Shown piece by piece: positions 8,689 to 17,012 of a stretch of 64,000 bases of DNA (the first letter of the stretch is position 1; every line of letters starts with the position of its first letter). A program made the translations under genes and the position numbers. The stretch comes from Pseudovibrio ascidiaceicola (GTDB taxonomy: Bacteria; Pseudomonadota; Alphaproteobacteria; Rhizobiales; Stappiaceae): positions 124,001 to 188,000 of the forward strand of contig NZ_FOSK01000004.1 in the NCBI RefSeq assembly GCF_900114245.1. The letters run 5' to 3'. Under the pieces are notes generated by a model. It was not told the DNA's origin, searched no databases, and saw only the letters and a program-made list of their open reading frames with translations.

Positions 8689-9972
8689 ATGCCAGATCAG
8701 AAAAAGAGCATTCTTCTCGTTGAAGATGCCAATTTCTTTGCTCGCGTTACTGAAAGCGAGATTGAGCGTGCGGGGCATTATCATGTCACGACGGCGAAAA
8801 CGTATGCTCAGGCTAAAGCTATATTGGAAGAAGGGAAGGTAAAGCCGTTCCTTGCTCTTGTTGATCTGACGCTGCCAGATGCGCCGGATGGTGAGGTCGT
8901 GGATCTGACCATCAACGCCAGGCTGCCGACAATTGTATTTTCTGGGCGCTTTGATCAGGGCACTCGTCGATCCATCCTGAAGAAAGGGATCGTTGATTAT
9001 GTTCTCAAGGACTCCCCTGCCAGTCTTGGGTACCTTGGTGAGTTGGTCAATCGTGTAGACAGAAACCTCAGCACCAAAGTATTGATTGTGGACGATTCCT
9101 CGCATGCATTGGCGTTGTTAAAGAAACGGCTTCAGCTCTATTGCCTTCAGGTGATCACGGCAACTTCCGGCGAAGAAGCGCTGGAAACACTCAAGCAAAA
9201 CCCTGATATCAAGCTGCTGATCATTGATCACCTGCTACCAGGAGCGACTGGCTTTGAAGTCATGACGCAGATCCGCCGGAGGCATAGCTTCAGTACATTG
9301 GCGGTGATTGGGATATCGGCAACAGACGACCCAGCCCTCACCGCAAAGTTCCTGAAATCCGGCGCTAACGACTTCCTGAACAAAGCCTGCACGCCTGAGG
9401 AACTGATGCTGCGGGTTTCGCAAAACCTCAATCAGTTGGACCGTATAAGTGAACTGACTGAAATGGCTCATCGTGATCCAATGACAGGCCTGTTCAACCG
9501 GCGCCATCTCTACAACGTCGTCGATAAACTTCATAAAGACCAGATGCTCGCTGGCAAGGAGATGCGATATGCCATGATCGATATTGATCGCTTTAAGCAG
9601 ATCAATGACAAGTTTGGCCATGAAACCGGAGACAACCTGATTATCTCTGTCGCGCATCGCATTTCGGATCTCCTGCCACCACGAAGCGTTGCCATTCGCA
9701 TTGGTGGAGATGAGTTCTGCGTTGCACTGCCCGATATTGATGAACCAACATCCAAGCAGTTTCTTTCTGAGCTCAGAAGTTCCATGCCGGTCACAGATCC
9801 CGGGAACGACGAGCATACTTTTGCACCAACGATCAGTGTCGGTCTTTCAGCAGGCTCTGAGAAGTCACTGGCGAGCGCTCTGAGGGTTGCGGACCGTTGC
9901 CTATACAGAGCCAAGAAATCGGGCCGCAACCGCATTGTAACGTCTTCTGCAACCACTCTTGATGCCATGTAG
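8689..9972 (+). CDS. pleD: PleD-like response regulator: two receiver domains plus GGDEF diguanylate cyclase
   Basis: Cytoplasmic c-di-GMP synthase controlled by phosphorylation. Receiver 1 spans about 7-120 with D59 in LVDLTLPD; receiver 2 spans 129-250 with D180 in LLIIDHLLPGATG; the GGDEF domain follows, with the active-site motif RIGGDEF (GGDEF at 339-343) and an early DPMTGLFNRRHL signature. Both receivers keep an acceptor Asp. The usual inhibitory RxxD site before GGDEF is absent (P and S occupy those positions), so product inhibition may be weak. At 427 residues it is slightly shorter than Caulobacter PleD. No partner kinase (DivJ/PleC) or divK is nearby. GAGGA precedes the ATG. Confidence 0.85.
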   Translation: MPDQKKSILLVEDANFFARVTESEIERAGHYHVTTAKTYAQAKAILEEGKVKPFLALVDLTLPDAPDGEVVDLTINARLPTIVFSGRFDQGTRRSILKKGIVDYVLKDSPASLGYLGELVNRVDRNLSTKVLIVDDSSHALALLKKRLQLYCLQVITATSGEEALETLKQNPDIKLLIIDHLLPGATGFEVMTQIRRRHSFSTLAVIGISATDDPALTAKFLKSGANDFLNKACTPEELMLRVSQNLNQLDRISELTEMAHRDPMTGLFNRRHLYNVVDKLHKDQMLAGKEMRYAMIDIDRFKQINDKFGHETGDNLIISVAHRISDLLPPRSVAIRIGGDEFCVALPDIDEPTSKQFLSELRSSMPVTDPGNDEHTFAPTISVGLSAGSEKSLASALRVADRCLYRAKKSGRNRIVTSSATTLDAM

Positions 9973-9993
9973 TCTGACGGCACACCTCAGCCG

Positions 9994-10746
9994 TCAGATT
10001 GTCCTTCCTCCATCGACTTCCAAAGCAACACCCGTGATAAACTGGGCTTCATCTGAAGCAAGCCAGAGCGCTGCGTTTGCAATGTCTTCTGGTTTGGAGA
10101 AGCGCCCCAGAGGGATGCTATCACGAAACTGCTGGCGCTTTTCTGGGGTATCTTCGCCCATGAAGAGCGCCAACATGCCGGTTTCGCCAGCAACTGGGCA
10201 CAAGGCGTTGACGCGGATGTTTTGAGGAGCAAGCTCTACGGCCATGGATTTGGTTGCAGTTATGACCCACCCCTTGGAGGCATTGTACCAAGTGAGCCCG
10301 GGACGCGGACGGATGCCCGCTGTAGACGCGGTGTTGATGATGACGCCGCCACCTTGTTTTTCCAACTCAGGCAAAGCTTCAAGCGTTGTCAGGTAGATGG
10401 CTTTGGCGTTCACTTCAAAAATACGATCAAAGTTATTTTCATCTACCTGCTCCATCGGGCAATTGCGATGGGTGTAGCCAGCGTTGTTGACGACGACATC
10501 CAAACGCCCACTTATCTCAACTGCGTAAGCGACCATAGCTTTCACATCAGAGCGCACGGTGACGTCTGTCTCAATGGCATGCGCGTTGTCGCCGATTGCA
10601 TCAGCAAGATTTCTTGCTGCAATTCCATCGAGATCAGCGATGATGACCGCTGCGCCTTCTTGCGCATATTTTCGAGCGATACCTTCCCCGAAACCAGCGG
10701 CGCCACCAGTGATTATAGCCGTTTTTCCTTCCAATCGTCCTGACAC
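9994..10746 (-). CDS. SDR family NAD(P)-dependent oxidoreductase
   Basis: Classical short-chain dehydrogenase of 250 residues acting in the cytoplasm. It has the cofactor motif TGGAAGFGEG (13-22), NNAG at 87-90, and the catalytic set N113, S141, Y154, K158 (YNASK). The D38-L-D acidic pair after beta-2 suggests a preference for NAD over NADP. The C-terminus ends in the FabG-like ITGVALEVDGG. It starts at GTG 10746 behind GGAGGAAAAGC. It lies 30 bp downstream of an aldehyde dehydrogenase in the same direction, so the pair may oxidise an alcohol to an acid. The substrate is unknown; FabG of fatty-acid synthesis is unlikely in this setting. Confidence 0.8.
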   Translation of the reverse strand: MSGRLEGKTAIITGGAAGFGEGIARKYAQEGAAVIIADLDGIAARNLADAIGDNAHAIETDVTVRSDVKAMVAYAVEISGRLDVVVNNAGYTHRNCPMEQVDENNFDRIFEVNAKAIYLTTLEALPELEKQGGGVIINTASTAGIRPRPGLTWYNASKGWVITATKSMAVELAPQNIRVNALCPVAGETGMLALFMGEDTPEKRQQFRDSIPLGRFSKPEDIANAALWLASDEAQFITGVALEVDGGRTI

Positions 10747-10776
10747 GCTTTTCCTCCCCGCGTGTGAAAGTCCGCT

Positions 10777-12255
10777 TTAAGCGTGACTGACAACAATAGT
10801 TTTCAGAACAGAGAATTCTTTAAGTGCTTCAAAGCCTTTTTCCCTGCCGTGACCAGATTTCTTAACCCCGCCAAATGGCAGCTCAACCCCGCCACCTGCT
10901 CCGTAGGTGTTTACGAAGACCTGACCGGATCGGATGGCTTTGGCAACACGCGTTGCTCTTGCGATGTCTTTGGTCCAAATGCCGGCCACGAGCCCGTAAG
11001 GAGTGCCATTGGCAATGCGAATTGCTTCTTCTTCCGTTCGAAACGGAATGAGAGAGAGAACCGGGCCAAAAACTTCGTCCAGCGCAAGTGAGTGATCTGT
11101 TGGAACCGGACCGTAAACTTTTGCTGTGGTGTAGTAGCCTTCTGTCGGCGCGTCCGGCGCGATTGTCCCCTCCCCGATGAGCGGAATACCGTCGGCTTCC
11201 GCCTGCTCGCAAAAGGCATTCACACGGCGGAGCTGGCTCGCGTTAATCAATGGGCCGAGATCGCGATTGTCCTTGTATTGGCCTGAAACAGTACTTCTGA
11301 AGGCCGATCTGAGTGTATCAACTGTCTCTTCCCAACGACTTTGATGCACCAAAACACGAGATCCTGCAGAACAGGTTTGGCCGCCATTCTTCAAAATGCA
11401 GTCCTGAATAACAGGTAACGCTTTGCTCAAGTCAGCATCTTCAAAGATAATTTGCGGGGATTTGCCGCCAAGCTCCAATGTACAGCCGATATGATTGCGC
11501 GCGGCGGCAGACTGGATCATCGCACCAACATCCGGCGATCCTGTAAAGGTGATGAAATCCACCTCAGGATTGTAAGAGAGCGCAGCTCCGGCCTCTTCTC
11601 CCAGGCCTGTCAGGATGTTGAGCGTTCCAGCCGGAAACCCAGCTTCTACTGCAAGTTTGGCAGTCTCAATGACAGATAAGCAGGCATCTTCAGAGGGTTT
11701 AACGACCAGTGTGTTGCCCATGGCTAACGCTGCTCCTGCAACGCGCGCAAAGATTTGCATGGGGTAATTCCATGGCACGATGGAGGCAACGACACCATGC
11801 GGCTCGCGAACTGTCATAGCGAGGTAATCAACTGCAATCGGTAGCGTCTCTCCTGTGATTTTGTCAGCCGCCCCACCATAAAACCGGAAGTACTGTGCGG
11901 CAGCATCAATGTCCCCGTAGCCCTGGCTTAGGGGTTTACCGGTGTCACGTGCCTCAAGCTCTGCCAGATGATCCCGGTTTTGAGAGATCAATTCCGCAAG
12001 CCTTACTAAACGCTCTCCACGTTGCCCGGCAGATAGTGTGGCCCATTCCTTTGAGATGAGCGCTGCTCTTGCAGAAGAAACCGCTTTACCGACATCAGAT
12101 GCAGTACACCGAGGAATCGTTGCGTATGGCAAGCCCGTGCTTGGGCAGATCATATCAATGGTTTCTCCAGAGGACGCATCACACTGTAAGCCATTGATAA
12201 ATGATTGGTATTTTTTCAAATTCTGAGAATTGAGTGTTGCGCTAAACTCTGTCAT
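10777..12255 (-). CDS. Aldehyde dehydrogenase family protein
   Basis: NAD(P)-dependent aldehyde dehydrogenase of 492 residues. Catalytic residues are visible: N163 in PWNYP, E261 in LELGGKSP, and the nucleophile C295 in GGQTCSAGSR. FTGSPDVG is the cofactor loop. The C-terminal PFGGVKKSGHGREKG is common to betaine-aldehyde and gamma-aminobutyraldehyde-type enzymes. It is in an operon with a downstream SDR. Because a putrescine importer and ligase lie a few kilobases away, it could be the PuuC-type step, but spacing and orientation do not prove that. Substrate left open. Confidence 0.82.
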   Translation of the reverse strand: MTEFSATLNSQNLKKYQSFINGLQCDASSGETIDMICPSTGLPYATIPRCTASDVGKAVSSARAALISKEWATLSAGQRGERLVRLAELISQNRDHLAELEARDTGKPLSQGYGDIDAAAQYFRFYGGAADKITGETLPIAVDYLAMTVREPHGVVASIVPWNYPMQIFARVAGAALAMGNTLVVKPSEDACLSVIETAKLAVEAGFPAGTLNILTGLGEEAGAALSYNPEVDFITFTGSPDVGAMIQSAAARNHIGCTLELGGKSPQIIFEDADLSKALPVIQDCILKNGGQTCSAGSRVLVHQSRWEETVDTLRSAFRSTVSGQYKDNRDLGPLINASQLRRVNAFCEQAEADGIPLIGEGTIAPDAPTEGYYTTAKVYGPVPTDHSLALDEVFGPVLSLIPFRTEEEAIRIANGTPYGLVAGIWTKDIARATRVAKAIRSGQVFVNTYGAGGGVELPFGGVKKSGHGREKGFEALKEFSVLKTIVVSHA

Positions 12256-12344
12256 TCCGCCCCCCTCGGATGATAAGCTTTGTGCTGGTCATCCAAACGC
12301 TAGTTCATGTAGGAGGGCGGCGCAATTCTCTTCTTGGGGGAGTT

Positions 12345-14213
12345 TTACTGGGTTTCGGTTGGTGTCAGAACCGTTTCCGTATTCTTCACTCCATAAAACT
12401 GATTGTGCCAGAGCTCGGCATATATCCCATCTTTTGCCAGTAATTCCGCATGCGTTCCTGCTTCAACAATCTGCCCTTTGTCCATCACGATCAGACGATC
12501 CATTCTGGCAACCGTTGTCAGCCGGTGAGCGATTGCAAGCGTGGTTTTGTCCTTCATCACATCATTCAGGATCTCCTGAATATCTGCGTCTAGCTTAGTA
12601 TCCAGAGCGGATGTAGCCTCATCCAGAATCAGGATTGGCGGGTTCTTCAGGAATACGCGTGCCAACGCAATCCGTTGACGCTGTCCGCCGGAAAGCTTAA
12701 TGCCACGCTCGCCTACGAATGCCTCAAAGCCTTTACGGCCTTTATTGTCCTCCAGTGCCTCGATGAACTCCAATGCATGCGCTCTGCGGGCGGCTTCGCG
12801 CACGTCTTCCATCCCGACATCATCTTTTCCGATGGAAATATTATCAAAAATAGATCGGTGAAACAGAGATGTATCCTGCGTTACCAACCCAATTTCAGCA
12901 CGCAGAGACTCTTGCGTTAAGTTGCGAAGATCCTGATGGTCGATCATGATAGCCCCACCTTCAACGTCATACATACGCAGGAGCAAGTTCACGACGGTTG
13001 ATTTGCCAGCACCTGAATGACCGACGATGCCAACTTTCTCTCCGGGCTGGATTATGAAGTTCAAATTCTTCACAATTGCCGTTTGCTGGCCGTAAGCGAA
13101 GTCCACGTTGTTGAATTCAATCAGGCCCTTCTCATAGTTAAAGCTTGTGGCATCGGTATCATCAACAAGGCCCAGGGAATGCTCCATGGTTCTGGCGGTG
13201 GATTTAAACGATCCGTATGAACGAAACAGACCGGTTAGTTGAGCCAAAATTTCCAGCAGTTTGCTTTCCAAGCGAATGGCAAAACCGAGGACGATTGCAA
13301 CCTCACCAGTTGTGATTGCCTGCTGATGCCACAACACAAGGCTCAGGCCTGTGAAGGCTGCAAGACCACACGCTCCAACCAGAGCAACAAGCATTCGTGA
13401 TGTTACCACAGCTGCACGAAACCGAACGATAGCCTTTTTGAATCCTTTAAGCTGATCTGTGAAATTGCCAAGCGCACGGTCATTGCCCTGAAAGAGCTTC
13501 ACAGTCTGAATATTGGAATAAACATCAACGACCGAACCATTCACAGCGTGCGCAATGTCTGCCCCTTCTTTTGATGCATCACGAATGATTGGCACCCGGA
13601 AGTACGCAAGAACAGCAAACAAACCGATCCAGAGCAGCATGACGGCTCCAAGATACCAATGCAGCCATGACAATGCGATCAGGAGTGATCCGGCAAAAAA
13701 GAAATTTGGGATGACAACCCCGATACCTGCCCAGAACAGTTCCGCAACTTCACGCCCACCTACAAAGGTTTTGCTGGCGAGGTTTCCCGCAAACTCTTTT
13801 TGAAAGAACGCCATGTCCTGATTCAGTAGACGATCAAAGAACGTCACTCGTGTTGAGGTCAGAATATTAACGTGAAGAGTCAGAGAGATCAGAATCTCGT
13901 AGGCTATTGAAAATATTGGCTTTGCAATAAGAAATGCAACCGCAGCAGTCACAATCAGCCACATGTTCTGCTGCCAGAACAGCTCCGGTCCGCTCGCTTC
14001 CATCTGATCAATCAGGAAGCCCACGAATGACAGCAATGAGACAGTCAGTATAGTCTCAACCAGCACCACCAGCAAAAGAACCAGAGTGTGCTTTGGAAAG
14101 ATGAATACGAGAGAACGCAGTTGTTGCAGATGCGTTTTGCTCTCCCATTCCATATGTTGTTTGGCAAATGGGTCAACATGATTGGTTGCCCACTGATAAA
14201 GCGCATTCAGCAC
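12345..14213 (-). CDS. ABC exporter, fused permease-ATPase
   Basis: Half-transporter of the ABCB/MsbA class, 622 residues, expected to form a homodimer in the inner membrane. The N-terminal half has six hydrophobic segments (for example HTLVLLLVVLVETILTVSLLSF). The ATPase half has Walker A VGHSGAGKST, the signature LSGGQRQRIALARVF, Walker B ILILDEATSALD and H-switch AIAHRLTT. GTG start at 14213 behind GGAG. It is transcribed away from the 14.4-kb membrane protein and stands alone. Possible cargoes are drugs, lipids or glycans; nothing nearby settles it. A YdiG/YojI-type or multidrug label would be a guess. Confidence 0.82.
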   Translation of the reverse strand: MLNALYQWATNHVDPFAKQHMEWESKTHLQQLRSLVFIFPKHTLVLLLVVLVETILTVSLLSFVGFLIDQMEASGPELFWQQNMWLIVTAAVAFLIAKPIFSIAYEILISLTLHVNILTSTRVTFFDRLLNQDMAFFQKEFAGNLASKTFVGGREVAELFWAGIGVVIPNFFFAGSLLIALSWLHWYLGAVMLLWIGLFAVLAYFRVPIIRDASKEGADIAHAVNGSVVDVYSNIQTVKLFQGNDRALGNFTDQLKGFKKAIVRFRAAVVTSRMLVALVGACGLAAFTGLSLVLWHQQAITTGEVAIVLGFAIRLESKLLEILAQLTGLFRSYGSFKSTARTMEHSLGLVDDTDATSFNYEKGLIEFNNVDFAYGQQTAIVKNLNFIIQPGEKVGIVGHSGAGKSTVVNLLLRMYDVEGGAIMIDHQDLRNLTQESLRAEIGLVTQDTSLFHRSIFDNISIGKDDVGMEDVREAARRAHALEFIEALEDNKGRKGFEAFVGERGIKLSGGQRQRIALARVFLKNPPILILDEATSALDTKLDADIQEILNDVMKDKTTLAIAHRLTTVARMDRLIVMDKGQIVEAGTHAELLAKDGIYAELWHNQFYGVKNTETVLTPTETQ

Positions 14214-14375
14214 GATCTGCTCCGGGAAACAAAAAGAGAACAGTTAGAATATCTCGCGACTCGCTCAGTGAAAACCTAGAAGAATTCATCTAATCAAATT
14301 TGAACTCAAGACTGTGCGCTAATGTACCAATCCAAAGTTTATTCATAATTTACTATTTTAAATTCATACACTTAC

Positions 14376-14428
14376 CTTAATATTAGCATTTCCTAATTTT
14401 AAGTGTTGTTATTTTAGTATTTTCTAAT
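14376..14428 (+). promoter_or_regulatory. Two palindromic operator-like sites upstream of the 14,463 gene
   Basis: Two similar elements, TTAGCATTTCCTAAT (14383-14397) and TTAGTATTTTCTAAT (14414-14428), lie 31 bp apart, about three helical turns. The first sits inside a longer 28-bp palindrome (14376-14403) whose 11-base arms match at 10 positions. They occupy the 35-90 bp before the ATG, where a repressor would block a promoter. ATTAG-N-CTAAT palindromes recall ArsR-family repressor sites, but no such regulator is encoded nearby. Confidence 0.5.
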
Positions 14429-14462
14429 ATTATGATTTCAACTTCAAAAAAGGATTAGCCCA

Positions 14463-15671
14463 ATGCGTTATCTTAGCAATTTAGGTGAGCGGTATTCTCC
14501 TCTGTACTTTTTGTCTGCCGTTGGTGCAGGCGGGTTGGCCATTAGCTTCTTTATGTACCTGATGTGGATGACACCACATAAGGGATCTCCAATCGCCAAC
14601 TTTGCCTCATTGACTGAAGCCTTCAGCAACGGTTCCATCGCCATGCAGGCACTGATTGTTGTTGCCGCAGTTAGCATCATTTTCTTCTCACTACTGCATT
14701 TCCGTCTGTTGTTCTGGAACTTCTCTGAGTACGGAAAGTGGAAAAATACTAAGGTTTTTGAGGGCTTTAAGAACTCCAATGCGGAAAGTCAGCTGATGAC
14801 TATTCCATTGGCTCTTGCCATGACAGTCAATGTCAGCTTCATCGCGGGTGCTGTGTTTGTACCAGGCCTTTGGAGCATTCGTGAAATCCTGTTTCCCTTC
14901 TCCTTACTGGCTTTTGCAGCTATCGGAGTGTTGGGTTTCCGTATCTATCTGGACTTCATCTCCCGTGTCCTGACAGAAGGTGGATATGAGTGTGCGAAGA
15001 ACAACAGCCTTGGCCAGATGATCTCCGTGTTTGCATTTGCCATGATTGGCGTTGGGTTCTCTGCTCCGGCAGCTATGAGCCACACCAAAGTGATTGCAGC
15101 AATCGGCATTGCTGGTAGTGCTTTGTTCATTGGTGCTGCGATTGTGATGGGTACAATCAAGCTGATCCTCGGCTTCCGTTCCATGATGGAGCACAAGGCA
15201 GCGGGTGAGACCACACCAACGCTCTGGATCATTATTCCGTTTCTGACCGTTGTCGGCATCGCGATCTATCGCATAAAAATGAGCCTTGCACATAACTTTG
15301 ATGTGCCTCCAACTGCTGGTGGCATCTATGTTTTCCTGATCAACCTGTTCGCAATTCAGATCCTGTTTGGCCTGATCGGTTGGTCTGTCATGAAACGGGT
15401 TGGCTATTATGACCGTTGGATTGCTGGGCCGGATAAGTCTCCAGGTTCATATGCGCTGGTTTGCCCTGGTGTTGCACTGTTCGTCTTCGGTAACTTCGTC
15501 ATCAATGCAGGCCTTGTAAAGCTTGGTGTTCTTGGCTCTATGTCTATCGCCTACTTCGCGCTGTATGCCCCATTGATCGTGATCCAGATTGCAACAGTCT
15601 GGCTGTTCTTAAAGCTCAATGGAAAGATGCTTTCTGCGTCCAACCAGCTGCAAGCTCAACCAGCCGAATAA
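14463..15671 (+). CDS. Multi-pass membrane protein, TsoY/TDT-like
   Basis: Integral membrane protein of 402 residues with about ten hydrophobic helices and short loops, the pattern of the TehA/SLAC1 (tellurite-resistance/dicarboxylate) superfamily. The segment SPGSYALVCPGVALFVFG near residue 325 looks like the conserved core of what I recall as the TsoY family, in which some members carry selenocysteine; here the position is an ordinary TGC cysteine in ALVCPG. Family assignment is from memory and uncertain. AAAGGA precedes the ATG. It is monocistronic, with an operator-like pair upstream and a strong terminator downstream. An anion or sulfur-compound transport role is plausible but unproven. 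Confidence 0.55.
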   Translation: MRYLSNLGERYSPLYFLSAVGAGGLAISFFMYLMWMTPHKGSPIANFASLTEAFSNGSIAMQALIVVAAVSIIFFSLLHFRLLFWNFSEYGKWKNTKVFEGFKNSNAESQLMTIPLALAMTVNVSFIAGAVFVPGLWSIREILFPFSLLAFAAIGVLGFRIYLDFISRVLTEGGYECAKNNSLGQMISVFAFAMIGVGFSAPAAMSHTKVIAAIGIAGSALFIGAAIVMGTIKLILGFRSMMEHKAAGETTPTLWIIIPFLTVVGIAIYRIKMSLAHNFDVPPTAGGIYVFLINLFAIQILFGLIGWSVMKRVGYYDRWIAGPDKSPGSYALVCPGVALFVFGNFVINAGLVKLGVLGSMSIAYFALYAPLIVIQIATVWLFLKLNGKMLSASNQLQAQPAE

Positions 15672-15672
15672 A

Positions 15673-15706
15673 AAAAAGGCGGGTGCTTGGCCCGCCTTTT
15701 TTCTTT
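15673..15706 (+). terminator. Rho-independent terminator
   Basis: GGCGGG (15678-15683) and CCCGCC (15691-15696) form the stem, extended by A/T arms and followed by a T run. It starts two bases after the stop of the 14,463 gene and also faces the end of the cys operon, so it may serve both. Confidence 0.88.
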
Positions 15707-15730
15707 GAATTTGAGTGTCTTGATCTAAAA

Positions 15731-16261
15731 TCAGATTGGACGTCGCGCCCATGGTCTCGTACCAGCGGGCGCTTCTTTTCGCGCAAAGACTGGCTGCGTG
15801 TAGGCTGTGACCTCATTGAGGTTTCCGGACTCCAGATCAGCTCGCAAACGTGGGTTGTCCAATGCAAAGCTGTTGATGCCAACGCGGAGCATGAAGCCGA
15901 TCTGATCTAGAATGAACGGACCAACCGCACGGATCTCACCACCATAGCGTAGTCCATCTCTCAGGATGCGAGCAGCGGAGAAACCACGGCCATCTGCAAA
16001 GCTTGGGAAGTCCACTGCGATGAGTTCAAGCGCCTCAAGATGATCAGCCAGCTTTTCAGCCTTCTCACCAGCACGAAGTACAACACCTAAAGACAGCTTC
16101 GTCTGCTTAAGCTTTTGTTCTTCTGACAGAAAACGCTCCAGAGAGAAGATGAACTTCCCCTCAGCAGGCAGGGCATCATCCTCTGCGATGTAGGCCCAGT
16201 CATCGGCAATGATCTTGTCGTTCTTGAAGATCTCAGTGGTCTTTTTGAGTTCTGTTGTCAT
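15731..16261 (-). CDS. DUF934 family protein of the cys operon
   Basis: Small cytoplasmic protein of 176 residues that regularly accompanies cysI and cysH in alpha- and other proteobacteria. The recognisable core is LGVVLRAGEKAEKLADHL, then AVDFPSFADGRGFSAARILRD and the tail region GFMLRVGINSFAL. It starts at ATG 16261, 7 bp after the cysH stop, so it is translated from the same message. Its exact role is not established; an accessory role in sulfite reduction or electron supply is inferred from conserved context. Confidence 0.82.
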   Translation of the reverse strand: MTTELKKTTEIFKNDKIIADDWAYIAEDDALPAEGKFIFSLERFLSEEQKLKQTKLSLGVVLRAGEKAEKLADHLEALELIAVDFPSFADGRGFSAARILRDGLRYGGEIRAVGPFILDQIGFMLRVGINSFALDNPRLRADLESGNLNEVTAYTQPVFARKEAPAGTRPWARRPI

Positions 16262-16268
16262 TTGAACC

Positions 16269-17012
16269 TCAGATGCTTTGGGCTGCGCCGCCCTTGGACG
16301 CACTTGAGAAATGAATTCCACATTCGGTTTTGTCCTGACCACGCCAGCGGCCTGAGCGCGGGTCTTCGCCCGGAGCAACCTTGTCTGTGCAAGGCATACA
16401 CCCGATGGAGGGATACCCTTCTGCGACCAGTGGATGTGGTGGCAGGCCATTATCCTTTGCGTATTGAAGGACTTCGGCAGCCGTCCAGTTGGCCAGCGGG
16501 TTCACTTTGATGCGACCTTCTTCGACTTCAAAATGCTCCAGACTGGCTCGAGTGTCAGCCTGATGGCGTTTGCGACCTGATATCCAAGCTTCGAAACCAC
16601 CAAGTGCTTTTGCAAGTGGAACCACTTTACGAATGTGGCAGCACGCGTCCGTATCAGATGCCCAGAGAGCACCTTTTGGGTCTTTCACAGCAAGATCTTC
16701 TGGTTCAGGCGTGATGACACGCACGTCCAAAAGGCCAAGCTGCTCAACCAGTTCATCACGATAGCGCTTTGTTTCACCAAACAGTTTGCCGGTGTCGACA
16801 AACAGGACCGGTGTGCGCACGTCGATCTGAGAGACCATGTGAAGCAGCACGGAGCTGTCCGCGCCAAATGAGGACACCAGAGCAATCTCTCCAGAGAATT
16901 GCTCTGTGAGCGCGTGCTGCAGGATGTCCTGAGCATCGCGCTCAGAATACATCCGGTTCAGCAGCTTCACCTGTGCCTCCAAGGAGGCCTTATGTGATTG
17001 ACTATGCTCCAT
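16269..17012 (-). CDS. cysH: Adenylylsulfate (APS) reductase CysH
   Basis: Thioredoxin-dependent reductase that turns activated sulfate into sulfite. The 247-residue product has SSFGADSSVLLH (P-loop-like PP motif) and the C-terminal ECGIHF with catalytic C231. It carries both C124-C125 (DACCHIRK) and C205-x-x-C208 (GCMPCT), the [4Fe-4S] ligands that separate APS-using enzymes from PAPS-using ones, so the substrate is predicted to be APS. It starts at ATG 17012, overlapping the cysI stop by 11 bases. No sulfate adenylyltransferase gene is within the window. Confidence 0.9.
   Translation of the reverse strand: MEHSQSHKASLEAQVKLLNRMYSERDAQDILQHALTEQFSGEIALVSSFGADSSVLLHMVSQIDVRTPVLFVDTGKLFGETKRYRDELVEQLGLLDVRVITPEPEDLAVKDPKGALWASDTDACCHIRKVVPLAKALGGFEAWISGRKRHQADTRASLEHFEVEEGRIKVNPLANWTAAEVLQYAKDNGLPPHPLVAEGYPSIGCMPCTDKVAPGEDPRSGRWRGQDKTECGIHFSSASKGGAAQSI

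Noticed and set aside
9235-9816. 193-codon minus-strand open frame
   Set aside because: Antisense to the receiver/GGDEF gene; no ribosome-binding site or family resemblance.
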